Origin: Actinomycetes bacterium
Lineage (GTDB): Bacteria > Actinomycetota > Actinomycetes > Propionibacteriales > Propionibacteriaceae
Assembly: GCA_023442485.1 (NCBI GenBank)
Contig: JAEZZG010000070.1
Coordinates: 1 to 33,711, forward strand
Reading direction: 5' to 3'
Length of the DNA stretch: 33,711 nucleotides
The notes under the pieces: generated by a model
Told to the model about the DNA's origin: nothing
Databases searched by the model: none
The model's input: the letters and a program-made list of their open reading frames with translations, nothing else
Shown: one piece after another, positions 15,241-24,230 of the stretch
Numbering within the stretch: the stretch's first letter is position 1
Layout of the letters: every line of letters begins with the position of its first letter
Made by a program: the position numbers and the translations under genes

Positions 15241-15669
15241 GTGAGTAGCCGGGAAAGAAAGGCAGACAGCGTGCGGGCAAAGGGTGAGCGTGGCGCCGGG
15301 ACGATCCTCGTCGCCGTCATCTGTTGCATAGTGGTTGCGTCCCTGGTGGTGGTCGCTCACATCCTCGGCTGGTATCAGGCAGCACATCGCCTCCGTGACT
15401 CAACCGACTTGGCGGCTCTGACGGCAGCATCCCACTATCAGCGCAACGAAGATGCAACTGCGGCTTGTCGGTTGGTGTCTGACACCTTGGGTCAGGCCCA
15501 GGCGTCTCCAACCCGATGTGAAGTCGTCGGGGATTCGTGGAGTTTCAGCATCAAGGTTGAGGCGAGACGGCAACTCGATACCGGATGGGGGATTCAACTG
15601 CCGCTCACAGCTAGAGCACGGGCAGGCCTACCTGCGTGGGGGCAGGATCAATCCAAAGAAAGGAGGTAG
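15241..15669 (+). CDS. TadE/TadG-like protein of the helicase-secretion neighbourhood
   Basis: About 142 residues from GTG 15241, which has an excellent GGAGGGAGGAAGG purine tract directly upstream; the open frame back to 15187 lacks one. The protein has GERGAGTILVAVICCIVVASLVVVAHIL (membrane anchor) and then RDSTDLAALTAASHYQ, the ADLAALAxA-type motif of TadE/TadG-like pilus proteins. It matches the Rv3654c-like family often found beside a DECH/DEAH helicase, and that helicase indeed lies 1.4 kb away on the other strand. The 3' end overlaps the 3' end of the convergent kinase gene by 22 bases. Confidence 0.78.
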   Translation: MSSRERKADSVRAKGERGAGTILVAVICCIVVASLVVVAHILGWYQAAHRLRDSTDLAALTAASHYQRNEDATAACRLVSDTLGQAQASPTRCEVVGDSWSFSIKVEARRQLDTGWGIQLPLTARARAGLPAWGQDQSKERR

Positions 15670-16919
15670 TCGAAGGCGAGTTTGAATCCAGATTTGATTC
15701 GCCTGAACAAGGCCGACACTTCGTCGATGGTGGTGAACTCGTGACGCAACTCCATCAACTGACGGGAGGTGAAGAAAGTCAATCGCTGAGCTAGGGCACG
15801 AACCCTTGGGTCTTCGATTTGGCGGTATTCGAAACTCATGCCGAAGCCAGCAGCCATCCCAGGCGCTATCAGGCAGGCATAGCCGAGGGCTTCCCGGAAT
15901 ATCTCGGTTAGCCGGAAGTCCAGATATTCAAGGTTCCCCTTGAACTGGGGGCGGGCACTGCGGTTCCAGCCGTCACGGAACTCGTCGGTGAACGAATTCA
16001 CCAGCTTCTCGACGGTGTCGATCAAGTAGTTCTCGTAGGCGATCTTGTCGTCCAGGCTAACCTCAGGGCGAACCTGCAAGGACATGCAAGAAATCATCAA
16101 GTTACCGATCAGTGTGCCCAAGTCATAGCCGGAAGGACCCCAGAAGGTGGCCTCGCCATCAATGACGGTGAAGACACCGGGCTTGACGAAGATATTGGAG
16201 GTGTGAAAATCGGAGTGAAGGAGGGATTCTGAGGTATTGACGTATTTGTGCCGGAGTTTGATCGCTTCGCTGCGGATGAATGGGTCGCTGGTGAAAGCCT
16301 CGACTGTCCCTGCGGTGAGTTCACTGTCGTCGCCAAGGCTCGACAAGCCGAATACCCAGTCAAAGAAAATCCGGACGTAGACGTCATGGAAGGAAGGCTT
16401 GGTCCACCTCTGCGACAAGGCGATCTTCTCGTTGTCGGTCAAGAAGTAGTTCGATGTGTAGAAGGCGTTACGTCCTAAGAATCTGCCGAGGTGGAGCCCC
16501 AAGTCGCCAAACTCGTGGAGACGAGCGAACTCAAACCGGGCCAAGTTCATCTCGGCAAGGTCTTGCATCACGATGGAGGAGGTCTCCAGGTCAAGGCCGT
16601 AGATCTGCGGAGTCGACCCTGGGGTCAAGGTATTGAAGATTGAGAAGGCACTAACCTCGAGTTCACAGCGGTTCGTCGGCAACACCAGCTCGCCGGTCAC
16701 GTCGGGAAGCCGACGCATCTGCGGCAAAACCTGCTTGACGATAGCCGAACGTCCAGATGAGTCACTCACCCTAGCGACCTGATTCACAAAACCCTCGGCA
16801 CTAGCCTCTTCACCGGTGATCAGGTAGACGTCAAGGTCGTCGGGAGAAGAAAAGAAAGGTGCGTGAGCGGCGGCGATTTCAGCGAAACGCCGTGGCGAGA
16901 GAATCTCGGGGACGCCCAT
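15648..16919 (-). CDS. mtnK: S-methyl-5-thioribose kinase-like phosphotransferase
   Basis: An APH-fold kinase of about 423 residues resembling MtnK, which phosphorylates methylthioribose in methionine salvage. Visible are the catalytic loop LLHSDFHTSNIFV (D237) and the metal motif VIDGEATFWGPSGYDLG (D254, E256), close to the VIDPEFAFYGPMGFDIG block of MtnK. The start is chosen at ATG 16919, because GGAGG at 16929-16925 gives five-base spacing; the longer frame to 16979 lacks a site. No other salvage gene (mtnA, mtnN) is in the window. The substrate is inferred from family resemblance; another sugar kinase of the APH clan is possible. Confidence 0.75.
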   Translation of the reverse strand: MGVPEILSPRRFAEIAAAHAPFFSSPDDLDVYLITGEEASAEGFVNQVARVSDSSGRSAIVKQVLPQMRRLPDVTGELVLPTNRCELEVSAFSIFNTLTPGSTPQIYGLDLETSSIVMQDLAEMNLARFEFARLHEFGDLGLHLGRFLGRNAFYTSNYFLTDNEKIALSQRWTKPSFHDVYVRIFFDWVFGLSSLGDDSELTAGTVEAFTSDPFIRSEAIKLRHKYVNTSESLLHSDFHTSNIFVKPGVFTVIDGEATFWGPSGYDLGTLIGNLMISCMSLQVRPEVSLDDKIAYENYLIDTVEKLVNSFTDEFRDGWNRSARPQFKGNLEYLDFRLTEIFREALGYACLIAPGMAAGFGMSFEYRQIEDPRVRALAQRLTFFTSRQLMELRHEFTTIDEVSALFRRIKSGFKLAFDYLLSLD

Positions 16920-17057
16920 CATCACCTCCGTTGGTTGAACCGCATACCGTATCTTATCTGTGGTGGAGATCACCGCCACCGCAAGGCAAAGAATCTGTAA
17001 GCGGTTTGGCTCAACCCTGGCGATTTATCTCTACAGGTGTGGCTAAATCCATAGCTT

Positions 17058-19316
17058 TCACAGAGAAAGCGCTTTGAGAAGCTGTAATGCAGCGGTCTTC
17101 GACAAGGTGGTGTTGTAATTGCCGCACTTCGGCGACACCGTGCAAGCCGGACACCCGTCGTCACAAGGACATGATTCCAGACGTTCCTCAGTCGCCCGCC
17201 ACCACTGTTGGGCGCGATCGAAGCCTTCCAAGGCGAAACCGGCCCCGCCCGCCCTTCCGTCATAAATGAAGATCGTCGTCATGGCGGTGTCACTATGCCA
17301 AGCCGTCGACAACCCGCCAATATCCCATCTATCGCAGGAGGAGAACATCGGAAGTAGCCCGATCGCACAGTGCTCCGCTGCGTGGACTGCAGCACCCACA
17401 ATATCGAGCGTGATCCCAGACCTCACCAAGAAGTCGGTGTCGATCGTCAGCCAGGTGGCGTCAGTGACCATGGTGCGCGGCGGCAGCGACAACGGGGTGG
17501 AGTCAAGCACCTGGTGAGTTTGGGCATCACGTCTGACATATTCCTTCACCCACGACGTCAACCGGATCGAGCCGAAACTGATGGTCGCCGCACCCAGCGA
17601 CTTCGACTGGGAAGCCTCGATGATCGTGATGTCGCGCTCATTCAGGGGTGCCGTGACGTAGTCGACCGGCTTGCGAGTGACGTAGGCGTAGTGCGCCTCG
17701 ACGTCGTAGGTCTCGACGAGATAATCCACACCCAGGTGCATGTAGACGGCGCCTTCATGAACCGTCCGGTCCGCCGCCTCTGCGTCAACCTGCCCCACGA
17801 CCGCTCCGGTATCGAGATCAACGATCATCACCGGAGCTTGTCCAGTGCCGCGAAGATCGATGCGAGTGACCGCCGGCTCTAGGCGGCTGCAGAACCAACC
17901 GTGGCGGCGAGACTTGAGAAACCCGTCCCTGGCTAGCGCTTGACACAGCGGTTCGAGTTGATGGCCGAAGAACTCGGTGTCTTTCGTCGTCAGCGGCAGT
18001 TCCTGGGATGCAGCTACCAGATGGGGTGCAACAACGTAAGGGTTGGTGTCGACGACGACGGTCGCTTCGACCGGGTGATCGAAAATCAACTCCGGGTGAT
18101 CCATCAGGTAGTGGTCGAGCTGATTCTCGGAGGTCAGCAACACCACCAGGCCGTCACGGGTGCGCCTGCCAGCCCGCCCTGCCTGTTGCCAAAACGAAGC
18201 CAACGTCCCTGGGTAGCCAGCGATCAGCACCGCATCGAGCCCGGACACGTCAATCCCTAGTTCGAGGGCATTTGTCGCGGCGACACCTATTATTTCTCGC
18301 GACTGCATCCGCGCCTCGATCTCTCGGCGTTCCTCGGGAAGATAGCCGGAGCGGTAAGCGGTCACGGCACCCGGCAGGTCAGCGGTGCGATCGTCGGTAG
18401 CGCGGGCGACCAACTCCGCCATGCGCCGCGATTGCACAAAGGTGAGGGTCTGGCGGTCTTCGAGAATAAACGTCGACATCAGATTCGTCGTGTCACGAAA
18501 GAGTTCCCTGGACCGCCACAACACCACAGAGACCTCGGGGTGCGGGGCCGAGTCGTGGCTAATCTCGACGACGTCATCGACACCGGTCAAGGTCTTGGCT
18601 AGCCGCTTCGCCTGGGAGATCGTCGCCGAAGCCAGTACAAAGACTGGGGAAGACCCGTAGTGAGCGCAGATGCGGCGCAGTCGGCGAATCACCATCGCCA
18701 TGTGGTTCCCCCAGGCGCCCCGATAGCGGTGAGCTTCGTCAATGACGACGTAACGAAGCGACCCAAGAAGACGTTGCCAGTGCGAGTGGCGGGGGAGGAC
18801 GGAATAGTGCAACATGTCGGGATTAGTCACCACGAAGCGAGCCTGGGCACGAGCATATTCGCGCTCTTCGCGGGTGGAATCACCGTCAAGGGCACAGATC
18901 AGCCAACCGTCGGGACCGAGTTCGGCAGCTACCCGAAGCTGGTCATGGGCGAGGGCCTTGGTCGGGCCGATGTAGATAGCGGTGTGACGCCAAGTTGAGG
19001 ACAGCGATGGGCCCTGACCTGTGTCGAAGCCGAGCACACCGTCAGGGACGGCTGTGGCCGCCATGACCGGAAGGAGATAGGCCAAGGTCTTCCCGGACGC
19101 AGTGCGGGTCGTGATCGCAACGTGACGGCCTAAGAATGCAGCCTCGGCGGCCGCTACCTGATGGGTCCACGGTCGAGCGATCCCCGCCGCATTGAGTGAC
19201 TGCCGACATTCCTCAGGGAGCCAGCCGGGCCAATCCGCCGTCTCACCCGAACAGCGAGGCAAGACACGAACCTGCACCACCTCGTCTGAGTCAGCAAGCC
19301 AACCGGGCACAGTCAT
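17058..19316 (-). CDS. DEAH-box superfamily 2 helicase with C-terminal Cys cluster
   Basis: A 752-residue helicase: TASGKT motif I (72-77), DEAH (193-196), ASATISQAKRLA (motif III), and helicase C motifs ATNALELGIDVSGLDAVLIAGYPG and QQAGRAGRR. The C-terminal DUF1998-like region ends in a cysteine set C716, C718, C722, C725, C731. This architecture is that of the YprA/MrfA-like (Hrq1-related) helicases and of the actinobacterial helicase that neighbours tad genes. A role in DNA repair is known for MrfA and is inference here. ATG 19316 is chosen because the family N terminus begins near there. A GTG at 19427 keeps the frame open but would overlap the divergent methyltransferase start. Confidence 0.9.
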   Translation of the reverse strand: MTVPGWLADSDEVVQVRVLPRCSGETADWPGWLPEECRQSLNAAGIARPWTHQVAAAEAAFLGRHVAITTRTASGKTLAYLLPVMAATAVPDGVLGFDTGQGPSLSSTWRHTAIYIGPTKALAHDQLRVAAELGPDGWLICALDGDSTREEREYARAQARFVVTNPDMLHYSVLPRHSHWQRLLGSLRYVVIDEAHRYRGAWGNHMAMVIRRLRRICAHYGSSPVFVLASATISQAKRLAKTLTGVDDVVEISHDSAPHPEVSVVLWRSRELFRDTTNLMSTFILEDRQTLTFVQSRRMAELVARATDDRTADLPGAVTAYRSGYLPEERREIEARMQSREIIGVAATNALELGIDVSGLDAVLIAGYPGTLASFWQQAGRAGRRTRDGLVVLLTSENQLDHYLMDHPELIFDHPVEATVVVDTNPYVVAPHLVAASQELPLTTKDTEFFGHQLEPLCQALARDGFLKSRRHGWFCSRLEPAVTRIDLRGTGQAPVMIVDLDTGAVVGQVDAEAADRTVHEGAVYMHLGVDYLVETYDVEAHYAYVTRKPVDYVTAPLNERDITIIEASQSKSLGAATISFGSIRLTSWVKEYVRRDAQTHQVLDSTPLSLPPRTMVTDATWLTIDTDFLVRSGITLDIVGAAVHAAEHCAIGLLPMFSSCDRWDIGGLSTAWHSDTAMTTIFIYDGRAGGAGFALEGFDRAQQWWRATEERLESCPCDDGCPACTVSPKCGNYNTTLSKTAALQLLKALSL

Positions 19317-19406
19317 GGGACAAGCTTGGCATAGCGGGCACCCAGGTGTAGCCGATAGCCGGTTATTGGTGGCTAGGCCACGACGGAAACCCAACAGCGT
19401 CGTCGA

Positions 19407-19412
19407 TATAAT
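19407..19412 (+). promoter_or_regulatory. Consensus -10 of a probable leaderless promoter
   Basis: TATAAT (perfect consensus) ends eight bases before the GTG at 19420. With the usual spacing the transcript would begin at that G, so translation would be leaderless. There is no Shine-Dalgarno and no clear -35. This also supports GTG 19420 as the methyltransferase start. Confidence 0.7.
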
Positions 19413-19419
19413 CTGTGCG

Positions 19420-21054
19420 GTGACCACACCTGCACCCTTCGTCGAGATCGTCCGCCTACGTCAATCCCTGCTGGACGCCGAATACACCATGCCAGCGGTC
19501 GAGCTTCGTCTCGGTTTGGACGCCTGGCAAGCCTTATCGCGCAATTCCACCATCCCGGCGCGGCGAGCACTAGCAGGTGCCCGCGACCCCCAAGCAGCCT
19601 TGATCACCCTGTGGATGCTGCAACAGCCGGTCCGGGCCGCCGATCTTCCGCGCGATTTTCCCGTCGAGGCGATGACGGCCAGCCACTACCTGCGTCTCGA
19701 TCAGCCCTCGGACGGTGACGGTGAAACCCTGGTGGTCCCGCTGATAGCGATTACTCCACACCAAGTAGATCGGGGAGGGCACAGCGGTGAAGGTGCTGAG
19801 CCGGATGCACCCCTCGACGTCTGGGTGGCGGCTGATCTGAAACCATCGCTGGATTCGCGTCCCAGGCGGCCTCGCTCCGACTACGTCCTTGGGGTGGCCC
19901 CAGCGTCAATGACCTTGGCACAGATGACGATCCGCGAACGCGTCGGTTCAGCCCTCGATCTCGGCACCGGCTGCGGGGTGCAGAGTCTGCATCTATCCAG
20001 CCACGCCGCCCATGTCGTCGCTACAGACGTCAACCCCAGGGCCATAGAATTTGCTCGGCTGTCGGCGGAGTTGAGCCAGGTCGATATCGACGTCAAAGCA
20101 GGCTCCCTCTACGAGCCAGTCGCCGACGAATCCTTCGACCTGATCGTCTCGAACCCGCCCTATGTCATGTCGCCACCAGGACAGCAGTCGTCTCGATTGG
20201 TCTACCGCGAATCGGGTTTTCGTGCAGACGACCTAGTCAAACAGGTGATCGAGGGTTGCTCGGCCCACCTGAACCCGTCCGGGACCCTCCAAGTGCTGGC
20301 GAACTGGGCAATCACCGCCGACCAGGATTGGCGAGATCGCTTGGCCAGTTGGGTGCCCGATGACTGTGACGCCCTCATCCTAGAGCGCGACCGGCTCAGC
20401 CCCGGGCAGTATGTTGAGATGTGGCTCCAGGACGCCGGGGTCGCAGGCACTGCAGAATGGGACAGCGAATACACTCGCTGGCTGGATTATTTCGATGAAC
20501 TTGGCATCGTCGGGGTCGGCATGGGCTGGATTGAAGGGACCAAGCACGCCGGTGAGCCCACGTTGTGCGCGTCGACTTCCCCGGACGGGTGCGCGGATCG
20601 CCCGGATGAGTCTCTCTTGAATCCCGGCGGGCAGGATCGACAAACTAGATCCCATGACGTCGTCGTTGAAGAATGGCCGTGGCAGGTCAGCCAACCCGTC
20701 GGTGGCGGATTCGCTGCAGCAAGAACCGGGCGTCGCCTCGCCCATGCTTTAGACGACGAACTCCTCGGCTGGCATTTGAAATTAACTGACGGCATCGAGG
20801 TGGAGGCGCTCTGTGATCCTGGTGCCCCGGAACCGCGCCACATTGTTTATCGGCAACGGGTCGGTTTGTGCCGCGCCCTCGAAGCCACGACTGAGCTTGG
20901 TGGCGTCTTGGGTGCTTGTGACGGGGAACTTACCCTCGGCCAGATCTGCGTCGCCGTCGCCGAAATCCTAAGTGTCGAACTCCCCGATCTGCACCACCAG
21001 GTTCTTCCAGGAGTCCGAACCGCATTGAGATACGGGATGCTGGACCGTGCCTAG
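19420..21054 (+). CDS. Large two-domain methyltransferase (NPPY type)
   Basis: A 544-residue protein from GTG 19420. An N-terminal helical domain (about 1-140; DUF7059-like) is followed by a class I methyltransferase with motif I ALDLGTGCGVQSLHLS (about 178-193) and SNPPYVMSP (244-252). NPPY marks enzymes that methylate exocyclic nitrogens of bases or glutamine side chains, and the fold is closest to MTS/RsmC- and PrmC-like proteins. The C-terminal part (about 370-544; DUF7782-like) is family specific. A polar stretch of about 45 residues (about 373-418) interrupts the C-terminal region and seems longer than in relatives I remember. The frame extends upstream to 19192 but that part is the shadow of the helicase. 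The substrate is unknown; RNA is my guess. Confidence 0.82.
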   Translation: MTTPAPFVEIVRLRQSLLDAEYTMPAVELRLGLDAWQALSRNSTIPARRALAGARDPQAALITLWMLQQPVRAADLPRDFPVEAMTASHYLRLDQPSDGDGETLVVPLIAITPHQVDRGGHSGEGAEPDAPLDVWVAADLKPSLDSRPRRPRSDYVLGVAPASMTLAQMTIRERVGSALDLGTGCGVQSLHLSSHAAHVVATDVNPRAIEFARLSAELSQVDIDVKAGSLYEPVADESFDLIVSNPPYVMSPPGQQSSRLVYRESGFRADDLVKQVIEGCSAHLNPSGTLQVLANWAITADQDWRDRLASWVPDDCDALILERDRLSPGQYVEMWLQDAGVAGTAEWDSEYTRWLDYFDELGIVGVGMGWIEGTKHAGEPTLCASTSPDGCADRPDESLLNPGGQDRQTRSHDVVVEEWPWQVSQPVGGGFAAARTGRRLAHALDDELLGWHLKLTDGIEVEALCDPGAPEPRHIVYRQRVGLCRALEATTELGGVLGACDGELTLGQICVAVAEILSVELPDLHHQVLPGVRTALRYGMLDRA

Positions 21055-21074
21055 TGACATTGTAGGGTGCCTAG

Positions 21075-21124
21075 TGGCGTCGCGGTCTCACCCGCTTGTG
21101 GCTTAGTCGATGACTAGGACGCCA
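21075..21124. terminator. Stem-loop structures after the methyltransferase gene
   Basis: TGGCGTC (21075-21081) pairs with GACGCCA (21118-21124). Inside the loop TAGTC-GAT-GACTA (21104-21116) forms a second hairpin. The position 20 bases after the stop suggests a terminator, but no T-run follows. The rest of the 21055-21298 gap shows no gene and probably carries the topA promoter. Confidence 0.35.
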
Positions 21125-21298
21125 GCGAGTCCCAAGCCATCTCGGCCTAGCTAAGCTCGTCATGGTCATCCCGTGTGGACAAAGCCTATAGGGTGACCCT
21201 TGCCATGGTGTAAGGTTCCTTCGACGGCATCGCCCAAGGCACCGCGCCTACATGCCAATCGACTCAGCTATCTGTTGCGAGAGAGGAAAACGCGCCCT

Positions 21299-24058
21299 AT
21301 GACCAAGCGGCTCGTCATCGTGGAGTCTCCCACTAAGGCCTCGAAGATCGCGTCATATCTTGGCGAAGGATATGTAGTTGATTCAAGTCGTGGGCATGTG
21401 CGTGACCTGCCTAACCGTGCTTCCGAGGTCCCGGCGAAGTATCGCGGCGAGAAATGGGCGACCAATGGCGTCAATGTCGATCAGGATTTCACCCCTATCT
21501 ATGTCGTCTCAACTGACAAGAAAGCCACGATCAAGAAACTGAAGTCAGAACTCGCCGACGCCGACGAACTCTTCCTGGCCACGGACGGCGACCGCGAAGG
21601 AGAAGCAATCGCCTGGCACTTGCTCGAAGAACTCAAGCCGAAGGTTCCAGTGCGGCGCATGGTCTTCCATGAGATCACCAAGAAGGCGATTGAGCAGGCC
21701 GTCAATGAACCCCGCGATCTCGACTACGACCTCGTCGACGCCCAAGAGACCCGCCGTATCCTCGACCGGCTCTATGGCTACGAGGTTTCCCCGGTTCTGT
21801 GGCGCAAGGTGATGCCGAAGCTTTCCGCTGGCCGCGTCCAGTCAGTGGCGACCCGTCTTGTCGTCGATCGTGAACGCGAACGCATCGCGTTCATCCCGGC
21901 TAGCTACTGTGACCTTTCTTGCATCATCGACGCAGGCCCCGACGCCGAGCCCCGGCAGTTCCCCGCCCGGTTGACTGAGTTGGAAGGGGTCAAAGTCGCC
22001 ACCGGACGCGACTTTGACTCTTCGGGCAACCTCACCTCCGCCGATACCATCGTGCTCACCGAGTCCGACGCCACCAAGCTCGCGGCGGCGTTGACCTCGG
22101 GGAATGTCACGGTGAAATCGGTGACCTCCAAGCCATACGTCCGTCGTCCCTATGCTCCATTCCGGACGACTACCTTGCAGCAAGAAGCCGGGCGCAAGCT
22201 GAGAATGTCCTCCCAGGTTACGATGATGGTTGCGCAGGAGTTGTACGAGGGTGGCTACATCACCTATATGCGTACCGACTCGGTGACCTTGGCTGCCGAG
22301 GCCGTGTCGGCTGCCCGTGCCCAAGTCAAGGAGTTGTTCGGCGAGAAATACCTATCCGATCAGCCGAGGGTCTACACCAATAAAGTCAAGAATGCCCAAG
22401 AGGCCCACGAGGCGATCCGTCCCGCCGGGGACACCTTCCGCACTCCCGCCCAGACGGGTCTCACCGGGGACCAGCTTCGCCTCTATGAGTTGATTTGGAA
22501 GCGCACTTTGGCGTCCCAGATGGCCGACGCCCACGGCGAATCCATGACGGTGTCGCTGGCCGCGACCTTCGACCCGGTCAGCCTCGACCCGAACACCTGC
22601 ACCGCTTCCGCCTCCTTGAAGCAGGCCGCCACCAAACCCGCCTCTGCAACGTGTATGCAACTCACTGCGCGTGGGCGAACCCTGGTGTTTGCGGGCTTCC
22701 TGAAGGCCTATGTCGAGTCCCTTGACGAGGGTGAATCCACCGACGATGACCAAGTCCGTCTCCCGGTACTGCGCGAAGGGCTAGCCCTCGACGTGGCGTC
22801 GGCTGAGGCTGAGAGCCACGAAACCCGGCCTCCATCCCGCTACACCGAACCCACCCTGGTCGCCAAACTCGAAGAGCTTGAAATCGGTCGCCCGTCCACC
22901 TACGCGTCCATCATCCGTACCTTGCTCAACCGTGACTACTCCTATAAGCGCGGATCGGCCCTGGTGCCGACATGGCTGGCTTTCGCCGTGACCAGGCTGT
23001 TGGAGAAGCACTTCCCGAAACTTGTTGATTACGAGTTCACAGCGTCGATGGAATCAGCTCTTGATGAGATCGCCCAGGGCAACCGCAGCCGGGTTGAAAT
23101 GCTCACCAGTTTCTACTTCGGTGACGGAGATATGGCCGCTGGCGTCAGCAAAGAAGGCTTGGAGAAACTCGTCGGAGATATCTCCCAGATCGATGCCCGC
23201 GACCTATCTACCTTCTGGATCGGTGATTCTGGGATTGCGGTTCGCGTCGGCAAGTTCGGTGCCTATCTTGAAGATGGGGACGGACGCCGGGCCAATGTTC
23301 CCGACGATCTCGCCCCCGACGAGTTGACCGCCGACAAGGCCCGGGAGCTGCTTGCCGCGAATGAATCTGATGGCCGCAAACTCGGAGTTGACCCGGCCAC
23401 AAACACCACCATCGTGGTCAAGAATGGGCGCTTCGGCCCCTTCGTCACCGAATTGATCGACGACGACGCCAAGACCAAACCGCGCACAGCCTCTCTATTC
23501 AAGTCCATGACCATGGATTCGGTGACCTTGGAGCAGGCTTTGCAGTTGTTGTCCTTGCCGAGGACGATCGGTGCAGGCAGTGACGGTGTCGAAATCACCG
23601 CCCAAAACGGTCGTTTCGGCCCCTACCTGAAGAAGGGCAGCGAGTCTCGTTCCCTCGGCAGCGAGGAAGAGCTGTTCACCGTCACGGTCGAACAAGCCGA
23701 AGCCTTATTCGCTCAGGAGAAGACTCGGGGTCGCCGGGCCTCAACCCAGCCCCTGCGAGAAATTGGTGTCGATCCGGTCACCGGCAAGAATTTGGTGATC
23801 AAGGACGGTCGTTTCGGCCCCTACATCACTGACGGCGAATACAACGTCACCGTGCCGAGGACGTCATCCCCAGAGGCCATCACCCTCGAAGAGGCGGCTG
23901 ATCTGCTAGTTGCGAAGCGTGCGAAAGGCCCGGCGAAGCGCACCAGCCGCAAGTCCTCCACGAAGACGAAGAAGACGACGGCGAAGTCAGCGAAGTCCGC
24001 CAAGAAATCGACGTCAAAGACCGCTAGCGCCAAGTCCACCAAGAAGAAAGCCGAATAG
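21299..24058 (+). CDS. topA: DNA topoisomerase I
   Basis: TopA relaxes negative supercoils by type IA strand passage. From ATG 21299 it has 919 residues. It begins KRLVIVESPTKASKIASYLG (TOPRIM) and has the acidic metal site ATDGDREGEAIAWH. The active tyrosine is Y323 in GYITYMRTDS. The core continues with QEAHEAIRPA and PPSRYTEPTLVAKLEELEIGRPSTYA. The C terminus carries four repeats of the NGRFGPY type rather than zinc fingers, and ends with a Lys/Ser/Thr-rich tail from about residue 880; both are typical of actinobacterial TopA. GAGAGGA at 21281-21287 is the ribosome binding site. The frame open to 21200 is not needed. The gene appears monocistronic. Confidence 0.97.
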   Translation: MTKRLVIVESPTKASKIASYLGEGYVVDSSRGHVRDLPNRASEVPAKYRGEKWATNGVNVDQDFTPIYVVSTDKKATIKKLKSELADADELFLATDGDREGEAIAWHLLEELKPKVPVRRMVFHEITKKAIEQAVNEPRDLDYDLVDAQETRRILDRLYGYEVSPVLWRKVMPKLSAGRVQSVATRLVVDRERERIAFIPASYCDLSCIIDAGPDAEPRQFPARLTELEGVKVATGRDFDSSGNLTSADTIVLTESDATKLAAALTSGNVTVKSVTSKPYVRRPYAPFRTTTLQQEAGRKLRMSSQVTMMVAQELYEGGYITYMRTDSVTLAAEAVSAARAQVKELFGEKYLSDQPRVYTNKVKNAQEAHEAIRPAGDTFRTPAQTGLTGDQLRLYELIWKRTLASQMADAHGESMTVSLAATFDPVSLDPNTCTASASLKQAATKPASATCMQLTARGRTLVFAGFLKAYVESLDEGESTDDDQVRLPVLREGLALDVASAEAESHETRPPSRYTEPTLVAKLEELEIGRPSTYASIIRTLLNRDYSYKRGSALVPTWLAFAVTRLLEKHFPKLVDYEFTASMESALDEIAQGNRSRVEMLTSFYFGDGDMAAGVSKEGLEKLVGDISQIDARDLSTFWIGDSGIAVRVGKFGAYLEDGDGRRANVPDDLAPDELTADKARELLAANESDGRKLGVDPATNTTIVVKNGRFGPFVTELIDDDAKTKPRTASLFKSMTMDSVTLEQALQLLSLPRTIGAGSDGVEITAQNGRFGPYLKKGSESRSLGSEEELFTVTVEQAEALFAQEKTRGRRASTQPLREIGVDPVTGKNLVIKDGRFGPYITDGEYNVTVPRTSSPEAITLEEAADLLVAKRAKGPAKRTSRKSSTKTKKTTAKSAKSAKKSTSKTASAKSTKKKAE

Positions 24059-24109
24059 CGGCGGGGCCTGCGCAGGTACCTGGCGAGGTTGGACGAGACT
24101 GCGCGTAGG

Positions 24110-24138
24110 CTGACCATAGCGGGTAAGGTGGGCATACT
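24110..24138 (+). promoter_or_regulatory. Putative promoter of the CYTH-like gene
   Basis: CTGACC (24110-24115) and CATACT (24133-24138) are 17 bases apart, each matching the sigma-A consensus at four of six positions. The mRNA would start near 24146, giving an 85-base leader that contains the hairpin at 24164-24195. Confidence 0.35.
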
Positions 24139-24163
24139 GGAGTAGCGCAGTCGCGGTGCTGGG

Positions 24164-24195
24164 CCGATCCGAGGTGGCTCACCGGTGTGGATCGG
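24164..24195 (+). repeat. Two-part hairpin in the leader of the CYTH-like gene
   Basis: CCGATCC (24164-24170) pairs perfectly with GGATCGG (24189-24195), and inside it GGTG-GCT-CACC (24173-24183) forms a second stem. It lies 35 bases before the ATG. A regulatory or stability role is possible. I recognise no known riboswitch. Confidence 0.4.
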
Positions 24196-24230
24196 TCGTC
24201 ATTGCCGCTTAGTTCGAGGGGTGATTCGTC

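Noticed and set aside
16920..17057. SAM-responsive riboswitch before the mtnK-like gene
   Set aside because: The 138-base gap shows no arrangement of stems or conserved motif like a SAM riboswitch; only a ribosome binding site is evident.
21842..22324. 160-codon minus-strand frame inside topA
   Set aside because: Shadow of a well-conserved essential gene; GC-rich DNA commonly keeps such frames open.
23930..24055. Low-complexity repeat in the 3' end of topA as a mobile or tandem repeat
   Set aside because: It encodes the Lys-rich tail normal for actinobacterial TopA; the repetition comes from Lys, Ser and Thr codons.
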